64,000 nucleotides of DNA from positions 188,777 to 252,776 of the forward strand of contig NW_005179151.1 of assembly GCF_000350225.1 (NCBI RefSeq), given 5' to 3'. The notes beneath the pieces are model-generated. The model was not told where the DNA came from, searched no databases, and saw only the letters and a program-made list of their open reading frames with translations. Of the stretch, positions 18,690 to 30,928 are shown piece by piece; within the stretch, counting starts at the first letter, position 1, and each line of letters opens with the position of its first letter. The position numbers and the translations under genes are program-made. The stretch is from Chondrus crispus (taxonomy: Eukaryota > Rhodophyta > Florideophyceae > Gigartinales > Gigartinaceae).

Positions 18690-20700
18690 CACTCCTCGTG
18701 ATGGATCCCCGCACTAAAGGTCAATCCCAGACACGCCTTACGTCGTGCCCGGTACTCGAGTTGCGCTTTCTTTCTTTTCTGCGCTGTGTCGATGCCAATC
18801 GTATTCAGACGATTCTTGTATCGTCTAAATTCGCGACCATCATCATCGCGCAGTGGATGCCACTTGATGGGCATGTTTGTGAAACAGAAACTTAGGCGAA
18901 ACAGCACACCATAGCTCTTCTCTTCCTATCTGTATTTACTGCAGAACATATTCCGGATGACGCATTGCCTCCTGAAGTAGTTTTCTACTATGATTATATC
19001 CGAAGAAATCCTTGCATTTGCGCGTTCTTGTTCTCAAGTTTAGAAACCGTGGCGGGCTTTTTCTTGGGAAGAACGGCCCGTACTATCTCAGCAGCGCCCT
19101 GGTAGCCCTCTTCCATGATGACCGCCCAAAAACCTTGAAACTCGTCCGCCAATGGACCGATGTGTAGTAAACGCACCGCGCTCGCGCCGTGCTCGATCGG
19201 CTGCGAGTAGCGAGAGCTTCGATACGACTCACTATTGTACGAGGCGTGTGAGACGCGACGAGTGCCGTGAACACGTGTAGAAAGAACAAGACAAAAGGGA
19301 GGTCCGTAGCTGATTGGTAGAGGTTTGGTAGAGCGGTTTGGGTTCGACACAACGATGCCACGAAAGGCAGCTTGACGTCCTCGACATGGTAACTCGACGC
19401 CGTGCGAAGGTGTCGTCGTCACGGAGGACGAATCCAGGCGCTATGCAGAGCACTCTTCGTGCGTTACCCCTGCAGTGGAGTATCTTTCGTTGTACTCGAT
19501 GTACTGAAGAGAAGGCAAAAGAGTAGTCATGCCAAAAGACTTAGGCACGGAACCAAGGGACGAAGGGGTCGGACCTCGATTTCATGTTTCCCAGTCGATC
19601 CTCCCTCTCGAGTCCTTCCCCTTCCCTTCTCTATTATTTCAACTACTGTAGCCCCCGTCCCTTGTCAGACGGTAGCCGTTGGACTATACATCGGGCAGTA
19701 ACGGTCCTGCACTGGGGCGCCAGAGAGGTACGCCAGTATCATACATTAGACGTTATGAATCGAGTATAGCACGTACACGAACGCGAATGCCCGACTTCCC
19801 GAGCGATAAGGTTTCCGAACCTTTCCGATTGAAAACTAACCAAAGCAGTATTTCTCATACACTCTCGGACAGTCGAGTACAGTATGTAAACTTGTGGACA
19901 CTTGGCGTTATACCACACGATGTCTGCGACATCCAGCTCATCATCTGCCGTCTACAGACACATGCCGTGCATGCTAATATTCTGGCGGAACATCTCTATG
20001 TCTGAAACTGCGCCAGGGTAATGGCGCGTGACGTTAACGGCAAAGCAAATTGGTAGAACGGAGACTTTCGTTTTGAATCCGTAAAGCTTGTGATTATTGC
20101 TGAAATGCTTCTTCGATTCTTCATGATTACCAGACGGACGGTTGGTTTGCTGAAAAGAGAAATCTGTTGCGTACAGAGCATGGCGGTTGTGATTGAACGT
20201 TGCTTTGTTCTGAAGCAGGCGTGTCATTGTGTACTTCCGTTCCCAGTTCTGCACCACCTCACGGTAAAGAAACTCTTCGACCATACAAGCAAACGCCATT
20301 AAGACTCGCTCAAACGTCGGGGCTTTCACTCGGAAAACCGTTTGCAACAAAAGCCCAACTGGCACCATGTTTCATCATCGCCTAGGTCAGAAAAAGAACA
20401 TCTTTTTGTTGCTGCCTAGATCGGCGTCTGACGCAGTTCCACTTCTGGGCAACATGTGCTGCAACCAGAGGTCATATGCCGCTCAGCTTTGCAGGCGAAC
20501 ATTTTGTCATTGCCATGATTCTCGCAACACCGCCTTCTGCAAGACATTGATCGATGACCGGGCTCTGAAAATCTTCGGCCTCACTCTCACAGTCAGTTTG
20601 TCTACCGAAGTGCTGTATCTCTTCGCGGTGGTTGACAGCGCCATCAGCAAGGAGCTTGAGACCAGTACAAGCATGATTGCTGGTCACGGTGTCCATGGAT
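18690..20700 (-). pseudogene. Decayed Harbinger transposase, copy 2
   Basis: Minus-strand pieces match the intact transposase in order. N-terminal LLADGAVNHRE-type stretch (about 20650). KHGASWAF segment (about 20350). DDE core with ATDFSFQQTNRPSG (about 20140) and KTKVSVLP. GYQGA segment (about 19080), where the second catalytic Asp is replaced (MEEGYQGA). IIIVENYF with the catalytic Glu (about 19000). C-terminal MPIKWHPLRDDDG (about 18860). At least three frame changes and several stops break it. A 755-bp unit is inserted at 19163-19917. It has no coding function now. Confidence 0.8.
19163..19917 (+). mobile_element. Single 755-bp unit with 5-bp TSD CGATG, inserted in Harbinger copy 2
   Basis: Begins TGTAGTAAACGC and ends GTTATACCACA. 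The flanks are CGATG at 19158-19162 and CGATG at 19918-19922. When the unit and one TSD are skipped, the interrupted transposase reading continues in register (ADIGPLADEF on the minus strand), which confirms the limits. It is GC-richer than its surroundings and carries a CACGTGT motif. No coding sequence recognised. Confidence 0.85.
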
Positions 20701-23700
20701 TTTTTTGGGTGGGAACGGAAAGGGAGTAGCTCACGAATTGTAACGAGACTGGTGAAGGAACGTTTTTTGTTTACATAATGATTGCCGTGTGGCTTGATTG
20801 TCGTCAATGATAGATGGGTTTGTATTCTTGCTTTGATTCCCGCGAAATTGTTCTCATCGTGATTATACTGGCCTGAGTTTCGGCCATCATCAATTTGCGC
20901 AATCAGGTACGTTTTTTGCATTGTTTACGATATTTTCAAAGGCAGGTTCTCATTACGCGAAAACTCTCCGCTGACGTTTTGACGAGGCAATTTCAGAAAA
21001 TAATTATCCATATGAATAATGGGGATTTATCGTAGGAGCCATGTATGTCGGCAAAAATAGCCGTCAATTTCATCGCGGTGCTGCAATTCGTATACCGGGT
21101 CATAACTGCCAAATTAGCTTGGCTCTGTGATAAAGGTCTATTGTATGTGCAGTAGTACCCTTGGGTACTGTGAACAACAAGTAAACATTTGGTACAGTGT
21201 ACATGTTCCCATAAAAAGTGCGGAATAAATTTCAAATTTAGTATTTTATATGGAGGATATTGACGTTTTCGGCACAACTCAATTTTTGTGTGCTACAGTA
21301 TGGCAGTCATTCAGCACGAAGCCCGCTCTTCGTCAGCAGTTCTATTACATACAATGGAGGCGCCTTCATCCGTCATCTCCCTGTCATGTCTCTCTGCTCC
21401 AGGAGGGTCGGCATGAAAAGCGCCCAACGCATCCCATCCTCCTTGATTTGATTCTCGCATCACCCCTAGCCCAATGCAAAGAGGCAGGTTTCCAAAGACG
21501 CACGTTTTTGACTTGCCGTCGTTTCTTGCATTCGATTTGCAGATAACAAAGACGAAACCGGGCAACGACCGCCTGGCAGTATATGAATGGTGTATTTTTG
21601 GACCCACCCAGCGAGACTGATTGCCCAGCCATTCGAAGCTGTGGCTTATATGCGCGCAACACACCACGAATAGTGACTCGCTAGTCTTGCGTACGTCCCA
21701 TACGGATTGGAGGAGGACACCTGAAAATCAGAAAGCGGGGGAAAAGTCGTTTTCATGCGCACGTGCCTGACGGTTGTATGTTCCCCTCCCTTGCGGTACC
21801 TCCCCGTTACGCCCCCCTCCGTCTCTGTCTCCACGTTTGCATCGTTACAATTTCCGTCCGTTTGCGGGAGAGCGTCAAACAAGACCATTATTTGCTCTCC
21901 CTCCTGCATAATTTGAAATGGAAACTTAGGATATTACCTGCCACTAGCATGCCGGGCACGTAGAGACAACTTTGCTTCGTCCCCTGGCAACTCACTGTAA
22001 AACGTCTGGACTCTATATACGGCGCCTCTCTCATCCTTGGCGCCACCACATAACCGAGGCCGCTTGGTGAACGGTTGCGACGTCGTTGGCCTTTACAGCA
22101 ACTGCTGCCCGAACTGTTTTCCGGGTAACTGCGGCTATGGAGTCGTAACCCCCTCACCCGTGCGCTCATCAGCACTACCTGTAGTTGGGAGGCGAATGCC
22201 ACGGCGCTGTAAAAACCTTGACACCGATTCGTCCGTACAGTTATGGTCTCCTCTCTGCCGCGACATTCCGCTATGCATATACGGTGTGTGTGCACGAATT
22301 TTTGCCAAGTTGGAACACGGGCACCGTTTCGTTGAGAATGAGGTCATTTCTATGAGGAAACGGAGGAGGCATAGGAGCTTCATATGTCGAATTTGCGATC
22401 AGTATTCCAAACCGACAAAGTGTTCAGGCTGAACGGTACAGTAGTACCTGGCATATCAGTTCTGCCCACACAATGAGGGCCAGCGCGGAAGCCATTTGGT
22501 GCGCATTGTTATCACGCGCGCCATTTTGTATGCCCCCAGCAAATGAGCGGGGATACGCGTGACCTCAGTGAGAAGACACATCGAGGAGCAGAGGATGAAT
22601 GCCTTTGGGAAACCTACGAAGGCAACATGTTTTCTCATGTGAAACTTGTAAAACAGAACGAGAAGCTGGCCTACCTCCTCGAAAGCTGGAGCGCTCGCTT
22701 CTCACGCCTCACGAACACAGGAGTGGATTTTGGTCCTTGTACTCATTCGGAGCGTCAATCAGCAATACTGTATCGCCACTGATGTTGCGCTCAGCACGTG
22801 ACGTCACTGACCCCGATGGCTAACACCCTTCCTTGCAACCGGCGTTGTTGATATCCCCTAATAGGCATGGCGTAGAAAGTGGCCACCTGGCGAGTCCATG
22901 TTTTGCCTCGCTAGAAGCGGATTGTTCATTTGACGTGTTTACGATTTGGTGCTCCGATGCACACGATTATTCTCAGTTGTTCTGAATGCAGAGTGGACAT
23001 TCTCTGTATTCACTTTCTGGAATAGTTGTCCAGAAAACAGATGTATATTACGGTATCATCAAGTCAGCACCTGCAAAAGACCTTCTGTATTCGAGCATGA
23101 CAGGCATCAAGATATCACTGCTAATGTCAGTTGATGATCTCAGCAAAGATGCCTTTAAGCATTCTGCCGGTATGGTTGTGCAGGCTGAAGACTTCACGTC
23201 TTCTAGCAGCATATGAGTGGTGTACAGTACGAAGTGCGTTCGACCGGAAGGCGCGAAAGCAGGGCGCGTCAACGGAGTATTGAAGAAGAAACTCGAGGTG
23301 GCACCAAGGGTACCAAAGCGGTAGATACCTGTACTGTACTGTACCAGTGGGCGGTACAAGTAATCTGTACAAGTACGTATATGCAGCGACCACCGCAGAA
23401 AACCCTCAACGATATCCAGGACAGCACAGCTGACTCCGAGATCGACACTACTGCAGAAAAGATTAGCCACGTCGCACTTGGTCTCACACTCTATAAAGAC
23501 TGTAGTAGACCCGCAGTCCGGTGTCCAGTGCTTGCTCAGTATGCCAGGCCTGCTCCGCGCAACGTGTCTCGGCAACGAACTTGACCATTGTTTCCCCCTG
23601 GCAGTGTGCTACAGTGCCGTATTGCCCAAGACCGCGCAAGTGAAACGGTCTTGGGTTGAGAGTCGTGGTCCTCCGGGCGTGTGCAGCATGTGGCACCGCC

Positions 23701-24398
23701 GTCAGTGGCTTGCGCGGCTCTGGTTCCTAAAGTATCGAGATGCCAGTATCACCTGTGGCGCGACTTTCTTGTTTTCAAACAAATTGAAATGAACTACCGT
23801 CGCAACCGCCTACCAGAGCAGAAACCGCGCGGTCTTGAAAAAGCTTGCTGATACGCACTCTAGATGGCCCGCGAGTCTGTGGCGAGACTACTGTATTTGT
23901 GTTGGTGATTGACGCTGGGCAGGCGCAGAGTGTTCGATCCCGCCAAGAGAGGCCTGGCCTGAGAGTCTTTGCGAAACTCTCGCGAGAAAGGGTTGTATGC
24001 TCGAGGGAGAATTCTCCAGGCGCCCAGTCCATTATGCTAATTATAGCTGACTACCCCCGTGACCGGCTGAACAGATCAACTCTTAAAATTTTCTTCCTGT
24101 GTTCGCGACCTCTACGAAGACTCTCCGTACAGGTACAGCCAACCTCTGGCCTCAACCCCCTCTCCGCCCCCCTCTTCCATCGGTGACCTTCTTGTAGTTG
24201 GAATATGCCCCACTTCATCTGCCGGATCGCCATACGCTCCCCCATTTTACATAGTCGTGACCCCACTCGTGTCTGTTATCAGCTCACGTCCCCGTCCTAA
24301 ACATGTAGTTTTCCCATGCGTCACTTGGGATCTTTCATAGCGTCGGATACAAATGGAAATTTCTCTTCATTTACCGGCGTGAACTCCCAGGTTTCTAT
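20701..24398. other. Long spacer, nothing recognised
   Basis: Many short frames on both strands without domains. A GTACTGTACTGTAC cluster lies at about 23331-23345. The frame upstream of the Harbinger copy (to 20921) is a chance extension. Confidence 0.4.
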
Positions 24399-24680
24399 AT
24401 GCCTGCCTCTTTTGCCTCTATCCTTTGGCGCCCTCGTTTCGTTTGCAACCTCTCAAGTAAAGTGGTTTTAAGACCATCAGTCTGTTTCGTGAGCGAAATC
24501 CCTCGACGTTTTATTGCTTTCTCTTCCCGGTTCCAGATTCCACACGCGTTTGATACCGATTCCGCTCTATTCTGCACCCTACCAAGCCGCTACTCTTCCC
24601 GTGGCCAGTTTAGGCTAATCGTGTTCCTCACCTGTACCTTTTTGTTCTTGTCGCGTCTATTTCCCCCACACGCTTTTGTC

Positions 24681-25490
24681 ATGTCGCATCGCAGCTCGAA
24701 TCACCGCCGCACGGAGGTTCAATTGGGTGTCCTAGACGTCTCCGATACCCAACTGCCATTTCTGGACGCAGCCATTGAAGTTCGTGAAGGGCATGAAGCG
24801 GATATGTGGGATCCCGAAAGAACTCCTTCCGTATCTTACGACCGATGTTCTGAACTTGATGCTTTGGTGCCACCAATTGGCCCAGAGGTTCCTAGAGCCC
24901 TAACACGGTATCGACCGGAAGGAGCGGCCGAGCAGCAAATGTCGTCGGGATCTTCTTCGACAAGAAATGTCCGTATGCCTACGCCAAATCTTTCCACTGT
25001 AAAGAAACAACGTCCGAAACAGTACAAGCGGAGAGAGCCATCACGATTTTGTCATCTATGTGGAAGGAGAAGCCCTAATGTACCAATGGCGATCTGCTCT
25101 CGAGTGATGGACGGGATGTGCCGGAAGGTGGTTTGTGAGTACTGTTTTGAGAAGCACGGATGGGATAGGACAGTCATAGATGATGCGAAACGGGTGCGAG
25201 AACGAAAGGGATCTGAACTGGACACTGTTCGTGGGCGCAAAGCTGTCTGGGAATGTCCACATTGTCAGGGCATATGTGGCTACAAGGCACAGTGCAAAAC
25301 ATATGGACGGACCAACTACAAGAGGCATCTTCGACTACGGGACAAGAGGAACGAACAAGAGACTTCGAAAAAACTGGGCAGCGAGTCTAAGAAACAAGGG
25401 GGCAGCTCGAGAAAGATGGAAAGTGGATCCAAGAAGCATGACTCTGGTGGATCGCGCAGGCAGGAGGGTAGTAGGCACAGCTCGAAGTAA
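24681..25490 (+). CDS. Nuclear protein with a 4CXXC_R1 (CDCA7-type) zinc domain
   Basis: 269 residues from ATG 24681. The frame continues upstream to ATG 24399, but those 94 codons come from a pyrimidine-rich leader and look untranslated. The zinc domain covers about residues 133-235. CHLCGRR, then CSRVMDG-C, CEYC and CPHCQGIC-GYKAQC give the paired cysteines of the family named after the monoamine oxidase A repressor R1 and found in CDCA7. A CHxCxxK-like start and the ending CPHCQGIC are diagnostic. A basic tract (KKQRPKQYKRRE) precedes it. A Ser/Lys/Gly-rich tail follows (about 225-269). CDCA7 proteins bind DNA and recruit the chromatin remodeller HELLS; whether this one does is inference. 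It is the only host gene in 46 kb of transposon-rich DNA. Confidence 0.8.
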   Translation: MSHRSSNHRRTEVQLGVLDVSDTQLPFLDAAIEVREGHEADMWDPERTPSVSYDRCSELDALVPPIGPEVPRALTRYRPEGAAEQQMSSGSSSTRNVRMPTPNLSTVKKQRPKQYKRREPSRFCHLCGRRSPNVPMAICSRVMDGMCRKVVCEYCFEKHGWDRTVIDDAKRVRERKGSELDTVRGRKAVWECPHCQGICGYKAQCKTYGRTNYKRHLRLRDKRNEQETSKKLGSESKKQGGSSRKMESGSKKHDSGGSRRQEGSRHSSK

Positions 25491-27848
25491 CAGTTCTCTA
25501 GAGGATACAAGGAAAAGCCCGTCACACACAAAGGCAATTTTAGTTGTCATTGCGCGGGATCCTTCATTTTGTCCACAGCATTTGATCTAAAAAAGCGCTG
25601 TGGAAGGCGTGCAGGGAAGGTTCTGAGGCATCAGATGGATGCTGCGATCGAACAGTCCATTCGGACGACTGCGACGGTACACTGACATCAAATCAGAGTA
25701 TTCGGTGAAGAAACTATCAACTTTTCATGACGCAATGCAAAGGAAGTCGAACTTGTCGTAGGAGAATCTTCTCACCAGATACTGTCGGCTCTTCCATTTC
25801 GAGTACCGCTCGAGTTGCGCTTTGTTTAATGGGAGGCTACACCGGAAAATAAAAGAGCGCCATACTTGCGCAGAGGCAGGATTAAAGGAGTGGAGAAGAA
25901 AAATGCGGGTGTGCAATCCTGTAATCCTTATATTATGTGCGACTTGACGTTGCGGGAGTGTACAGCAAGTGACATAGAGCCTCTTTCGTGTTTTTTTTGT
26001 AACAATACTGCACAGGTGCGAGAGATGCGGATGCCACTGCAGATATCATGAACTTTTCTTATCAGTCTTCGTGTGACACAGAAAGAACTCTAAGCACTGT
26101 ACTGAAGCAATTGATATACTGTACTCGGCCTGCGAGGAGAGAAAGTTGTGTGGGCGACGCGTGTCCCATTCGATGCTAGAAGCAAAACTTGCGTGTGAAG
26201 GCAGTCGCTTTGTCTGTGCTGTAGCTGTAATGAATATAGTTCTCAGAACACAGAACTGTACTTGTGGAGAACTGCACGTACAGGCTCCGACTGGACCTTC
26301 CGCAAGACCTGTTTATCGTACGTAAACCGCCGTTTGGTGACGTCACCCCTGCAAACCTGTGCAGAGAGGAGGGGGAAATCTATTTTAACAAATGATAGCA
26401 GCAGGTGCCGAAAGTGTTTGGGACGGGCCCTCTGCAAAATATACGTTAATTCTGTAGAACAGCACAACGACAGGCGGCGAAATCGCAAACATCCAACAGT
26501 GGATGCACCAGGCAGCTAGCTATATTCACATAAATATGTTACGGAGCACTGGGGGGAGCGGGTTCTTCTTGGACAGACAAGAGATGGCCGATGGCCATCC
26601 ATCAGCAACTGTAGGCCCGGTCCCAAGCAGTCCCCAAACGCGACCACCTGGTCACCGTGAAGATTCTTTTTATTCATTGATTGATATCTTGCGATTATCT
26701 CATCAGCACGTCCATACATCTTTCTTGCCGCCTTCAAATTTTAATTATAGGCCACCCTCAAGAAATATAGAAATTGTCTGGGCCACAAGCAGAGACAAAT
26801 ACGAACGTAGCTCATCAGAGCAGGCCACACCTCTGAAGCGCTTAATGAAGGTAAAACTTTTTCCCTAAGTTTCGCATCCCTTCTTGCAATTCATATACAA
26901 CAGATGTCGGTAAAAACAAGGAGCAACTCATCATTCTCTGCTAGCACCACTACGGCGCACAGCTGACGCATGCCTACGCCCCGCCATGATAAAGGGACAA
27001 CTCCCTCATGCCCATTTCGGGGGGATGAAAGAGGCATGGGCCTCGCATGGGCCTCGCCCATGCCTAAACCACTTCGCCACTGGCACATTCTCCCCCTTCC
27101 CGTACAGCACTGTACAGGTCTTGAAAGGCAAGAATAAGGCCCAATGGAGAATCGACAAAACAGTGGGTTAAAACGCCCTCAAAATAATAATACAGTATAG
27201 TCAATCCCCGTTTTCTTTATTTTGAACATTTAAAAATGTACAAATCTTGCGAGAAGATATCTTCTCCGAATAGATACACCCATCGACCACCACATAAACA
27301 ATAATTCCCGTACCACTTTTAAAGCATTGCCTCATGCAGTATCAGTGGACAGCGGACTAAACCTTTGTAGAGGCCAACTGCTGTACAATGATACTGTTCT
27401 GCAGTTAGCTCGTGAACATCGCGCAAAACTTGCATAAATACACCAAATACCATAAATCACAGTACCTTTAGGGCGCGAAAAAAGATCGCAAATAGCAATA
27501 TTATACTCTAAACATCACCATGAGAAGTTCAATACTCTTTAATGCAACTGGAACATCTCAATTATCCAGAACACAACCAAAATGAGTCGAGCCTCTTCCA
27601 TAACGGCCCTTCCACAACATACATTAAGCGTGGACAGATCCTTACACCCTATAAAGAATGCATTTCATGCTAAAGCATGGCGAAGACTGTCAATTGGTCT
27701 CTAGGGGCAGTAAAGTGTACTGTGAGTGACGGAAGTAAACGCAAGTATCTTAAACATTAGAAACGAAACTAAACTATATTGTTAATGCAGAACAAGATGT
27801 AATTGAGATGTATTTAAAAGGAAAGATACCACAAGGGCTAATGTACCG
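25491..27848. other. Spacer downstream of the 4CXXC_R1 gene
   Basis: AT-rich, with frames up to about 120 codons and no recognisable domain. No promoter or RNA gene can be supported. Confidence 0.4.
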
Positions 27849-27856
27849 GCACTTAC

Positions 27857-27973
27857 CCACTGTTGAAGATGTTGCTCAATTTGGGTATTTTCCTTCCGTA
27901 TGCGAGTTGCTAATTTCCGCAACTGTTCCTGCCTAGCATTCCTTCGTAGCCCAATTCTACCCTTTTCGCTCAT
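27857..27973 (-). other. Small conserved minus-strand frame ending at a splice-donor-like site
   Basis: Starts ATG at 27973 (MSEKGRIGLRRNARQ...) and reads 39 residues of charged, coiled-coil-like sequence to ...LQQW, then G|GTAAGT. The copy at 31047-31163 keeps ATG, frame and about 70 percent of residues, but its donor is changed to CTAAGT. It could be a first exon within a repeat or a chance antisense frame. No downstream exon found. Confidence 0.35.
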
Positions 27974-28083
27974 TACCTAAGAGAAACTGAAACAATAAGC
28001 TAAATGCTGAGCTCTTCACTCTCAACCGTCAAATTCAAGCAGACGCAAACGTGATCACTTGCAAAAACGGTCCTCGTATTTGA

Positions 28084-30823
28084 TTGCACACTCTTCCCCC
28101 ACCACCATGGATGATTGCCATAAAGGTGGGAAACCCCTTTTTACCACCATTCTTCACCCGTAACTGCTTGTGGTCTGGCAGAAAAACATTAACACCTTTC
28201 TTCAAGAGAGAGAAATTATCTTTTAATCATCATATCATCGACAACTACGGCGCTGACCACATCGAACTGTCCCAGGCACACCTCAATAGATGCGCCGACA
28301 AAGGAATTTTCGTACACGTTCTACCCCTCAGGATGCCTATCCCTATGTACCTGGACATCGGTAGTGTCTCTGATGACGACTATGGCATCGTACTTGCCAA
28401 ATCGAAACCCCGCATCTCCACAACTCTGTATCTTTCGTCAGGCCCCTTCCGCATCGGCAACATAAAATATCTGTGTTTCCCTGACCCAATGGACGATTTT
28501 ACCCTCTCTCGTTCCATCCTCCAGACAATTGGGTTTGGCTTGGACAGGGACCTCGCAGCTGTTTGCGAAAAATACCATGATATAGATTTTTACACACCGC
28601 ATTCTCGCCCACTGTTTTCGACATTTCTAAAGAGATGCCACCGGCCATACCTGGTCGCCTGGCGCAACTAATGCTCCCGTCGTCAGAAATGTTCTTTGGA
28701 TCTAGCGATTGCAACGTCCCTGCTCCCTGTTTCTATGATGTCACCCCTTTAGAAACGTATGCAATTCACGAAACAGATGACGTCCCCACTTGTCTGCATG
28801 ACGTACTTGACGTACGCAGTGACCTTAACCATTCGTTGGCTGAGGCATCTGATCATGGTCTCCCAAATGGGTTATCTGACAGACTCACAAACCTTGTCCT
28901 GCACTCTCCGGAAATCTTTCGTGACAAGATGGGTTCTGACTCCCCGGCAAACATACCTCCGATGAGGATCCAGCTTCGTGCAGACGCAAAACCAGTTCAC
29001 GTCAAGCTACGACGCTATTATCCGGCACAAGCTGCGTTTTTACGCAAAAAGGCTGAGGAACTGTTGTCGTTCGGACTGGTGTACCGCAATCCCAACAGTC
29101 GTTGGGCATCCGCTCCGCTGATCGTTCCTAAGCCTGGTACAGACCAGTTTCGCTTGAAAGTGAATCTCCGACTGATGAACGCGCAGACTGATTCTATTGT
29201 ATGTCCCATGCCAAATATGGACACGGTACTGTCCAACGTAAGCAAAGCCATCTGCTTCGCATGCCTGGATTTTTGCCACAAGTTTTGGCAACTCCCGTTG
29301 GCATCGAAATCTCAAGAACGTCAGAGTTTCATCTGCCGGACTGTGTGTTCACTCCGTCCAGAGTACTGCATGGATAGATCAACGCCGTGGCTTACTTTCA
29401 AACCAGTATACAAAACGTTTGTTTGTCCCTCCGCCACAACCTCCTACAATGGCTAGATGAGATCCTCGCTCATTCACGCTCAGGTCCAAAGCTTCTGGAC
29501 GCACTGAAAACATTTTTCCCGCTTTGTAAACTCCATAGACTCACGATTCACTCGCACAAGTGTCGATTCTTTCTGCAAAAGATTAGCTGGTGTCGTCGTC
29601 TCATAAGCCAGAATGGTGTGCGCCTAGACCCTTGACGTCTCAAGACTCTCCTGGCAATTTCCAAACCCAATACTGGCGCGGAGCTGCAGCAATTCGTTTG
29701 CACTGCAAACTAGATGAAGACTTCCATTCCAAGATTCAACGAGTTGATCAAAACTCTAACTGTTGTTTTGGAGGAAATGTACCGTATGGCACTCAAACAC
29801 CCCCGCAAATTTCTCTTGACCACACCTCGTGTAATACAAAACATCTCTAGACTCTGAGCACGATGTCAAAGTCCTCCGCGTTGGTTTGCCTCTTTCGGTT
29901 TCGCTCTCACCTGGATCTCAGACCAGGGGTCACATTTCAAAAACAATACCATGAACTTCTTCAACCGGGAACTTCGTGCCTTTCACCACTTCATCACGCC
30001 GTATCATCCACAAACAAACGGCACAGCGGAGTCCATGTGCAAGGAAATCCTAAGGGAGTCGCGTGCACTCCTATCAGAATTCCGTCTAAGGCCTGCCGGA
30101 TGGCCGTCCGTCAGACGTCTCATTCAGAGCATTCTGAATCATTCCGTTCGTCCCAGCTTTAATAATAGGGGCGCCCATTACTGCATTCGCGTGCTTGCCA
30201 GCGGACAACCCTCTCCGAACCCTCCTACCGCCGCCGCCTGCCAGACCTGTATCTCTAGATTTCGTAGAAGCTCAACGTATAGTCCAGATTGAATTGCTGA
30301 TCAAGACTCTGGATAAACTGCACAGGGGTGTGGCTGAAAAACGTACGAAATACGCCGGCAGGAGGTCGATCGGAACAATAAACAAGCAGGAATTCGTCCT
30401 GTAAACTTTGATATTGGTGACTTTGTTCTGGTTTCCGACACCGATCAAAACATCGGCAACAAACTACATCTCAGATGGAGGGGCCCTTGTCGCATCACAC
30501 GCTGTGAATCTCCTCTTGTTTACGAGGTCGAAGACCTCCTCAACGAGTCATCCAATTCAATTCATATCAGCCGTCCGAAGTTCTATGGCGATTCTCAACT
30601 CCACATGACAGAAAAGCTGCTAGACACGATCGATCATAATGACATTCACTACAATGTCGTTACAAAAAGACTTGTGCTGCGCTTCAATACTCTGGACAAT
30701 GGCTTCGTGGTTCCGTGCAAGTGGAAGGGCTTCGCGTTTGAAGAACAAACCTGGGAACCTTTGGGAGATATGCGCGAAGATGTTCCCGACATGCTCGATA
30801 AGTTCCTTCAAACACTCAATTGA
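28084..30823 (+). pseudogene. Gypsy pol remnant: RT, integrase and chromodomain
   Basis: Pieces in the correct order but in several frames. The region before RT is at 28084-28671. RT is at 28635-29456, with FRLKVNLRLMN, PMPNMDTVLSN and FACLDFCHKFWQLPL. The RT continues in another frame at 29387-29635, where the usual catalytic YxDD is replaced by WLDE. The integrase C-terminal half is at 29863-30292, with ITPYHPQTNGTAES holding the catalytic Glu. A chromodomain is at 30605-30823 (VPCKWKGFAFEEQTWEPLGD), which in chromoviruses directs integration to heterochromatin. RNase H and much of integrase are missing. Not functional. Confidence 0.85.
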
Positions 30824-30928
30824 GTGCTTGAAGGAACTTATCGAGCAATTTGAGTGTTTGAAGGAACTTATCCAGCAATTGAGTGGTTAAAGGAACTTAT
30901 CAAGAATGTCGGGAACATCTTCGCGCAT
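30770..30928. repeat. Inverted duplication plus tandem copies at the end of the Gypsy chromodomain
   Basis: The last 50 bp of the chromodomain reading (TGCGCGAAGATGTTCCC... to ACACTCAATTG) are followed by their reverse complement. The arm piece GAGTG-TTGAAGGAACTTATC is present three times before the rest of the arm completes the hairpin. Confidence 0.85.

Noticed and set aside
19218..19236. 14-nt match to the bacteriophage T7 promoter core (ATACGACTCACTAT)
   Set aside because: The match stops before the initiation region and there is no vector sequence around; taken as coincidence inside the unit at 19163-19917.
19302..19345. tRNA-like string (TAGCTGATTGGTAGAGG and GGTTCGA)
   Set aside because: The A-box-like and B-box-like parts are about 10 nt too close, the arms do not pair and no acceptor stem is present; it lies inside a mobile unit.
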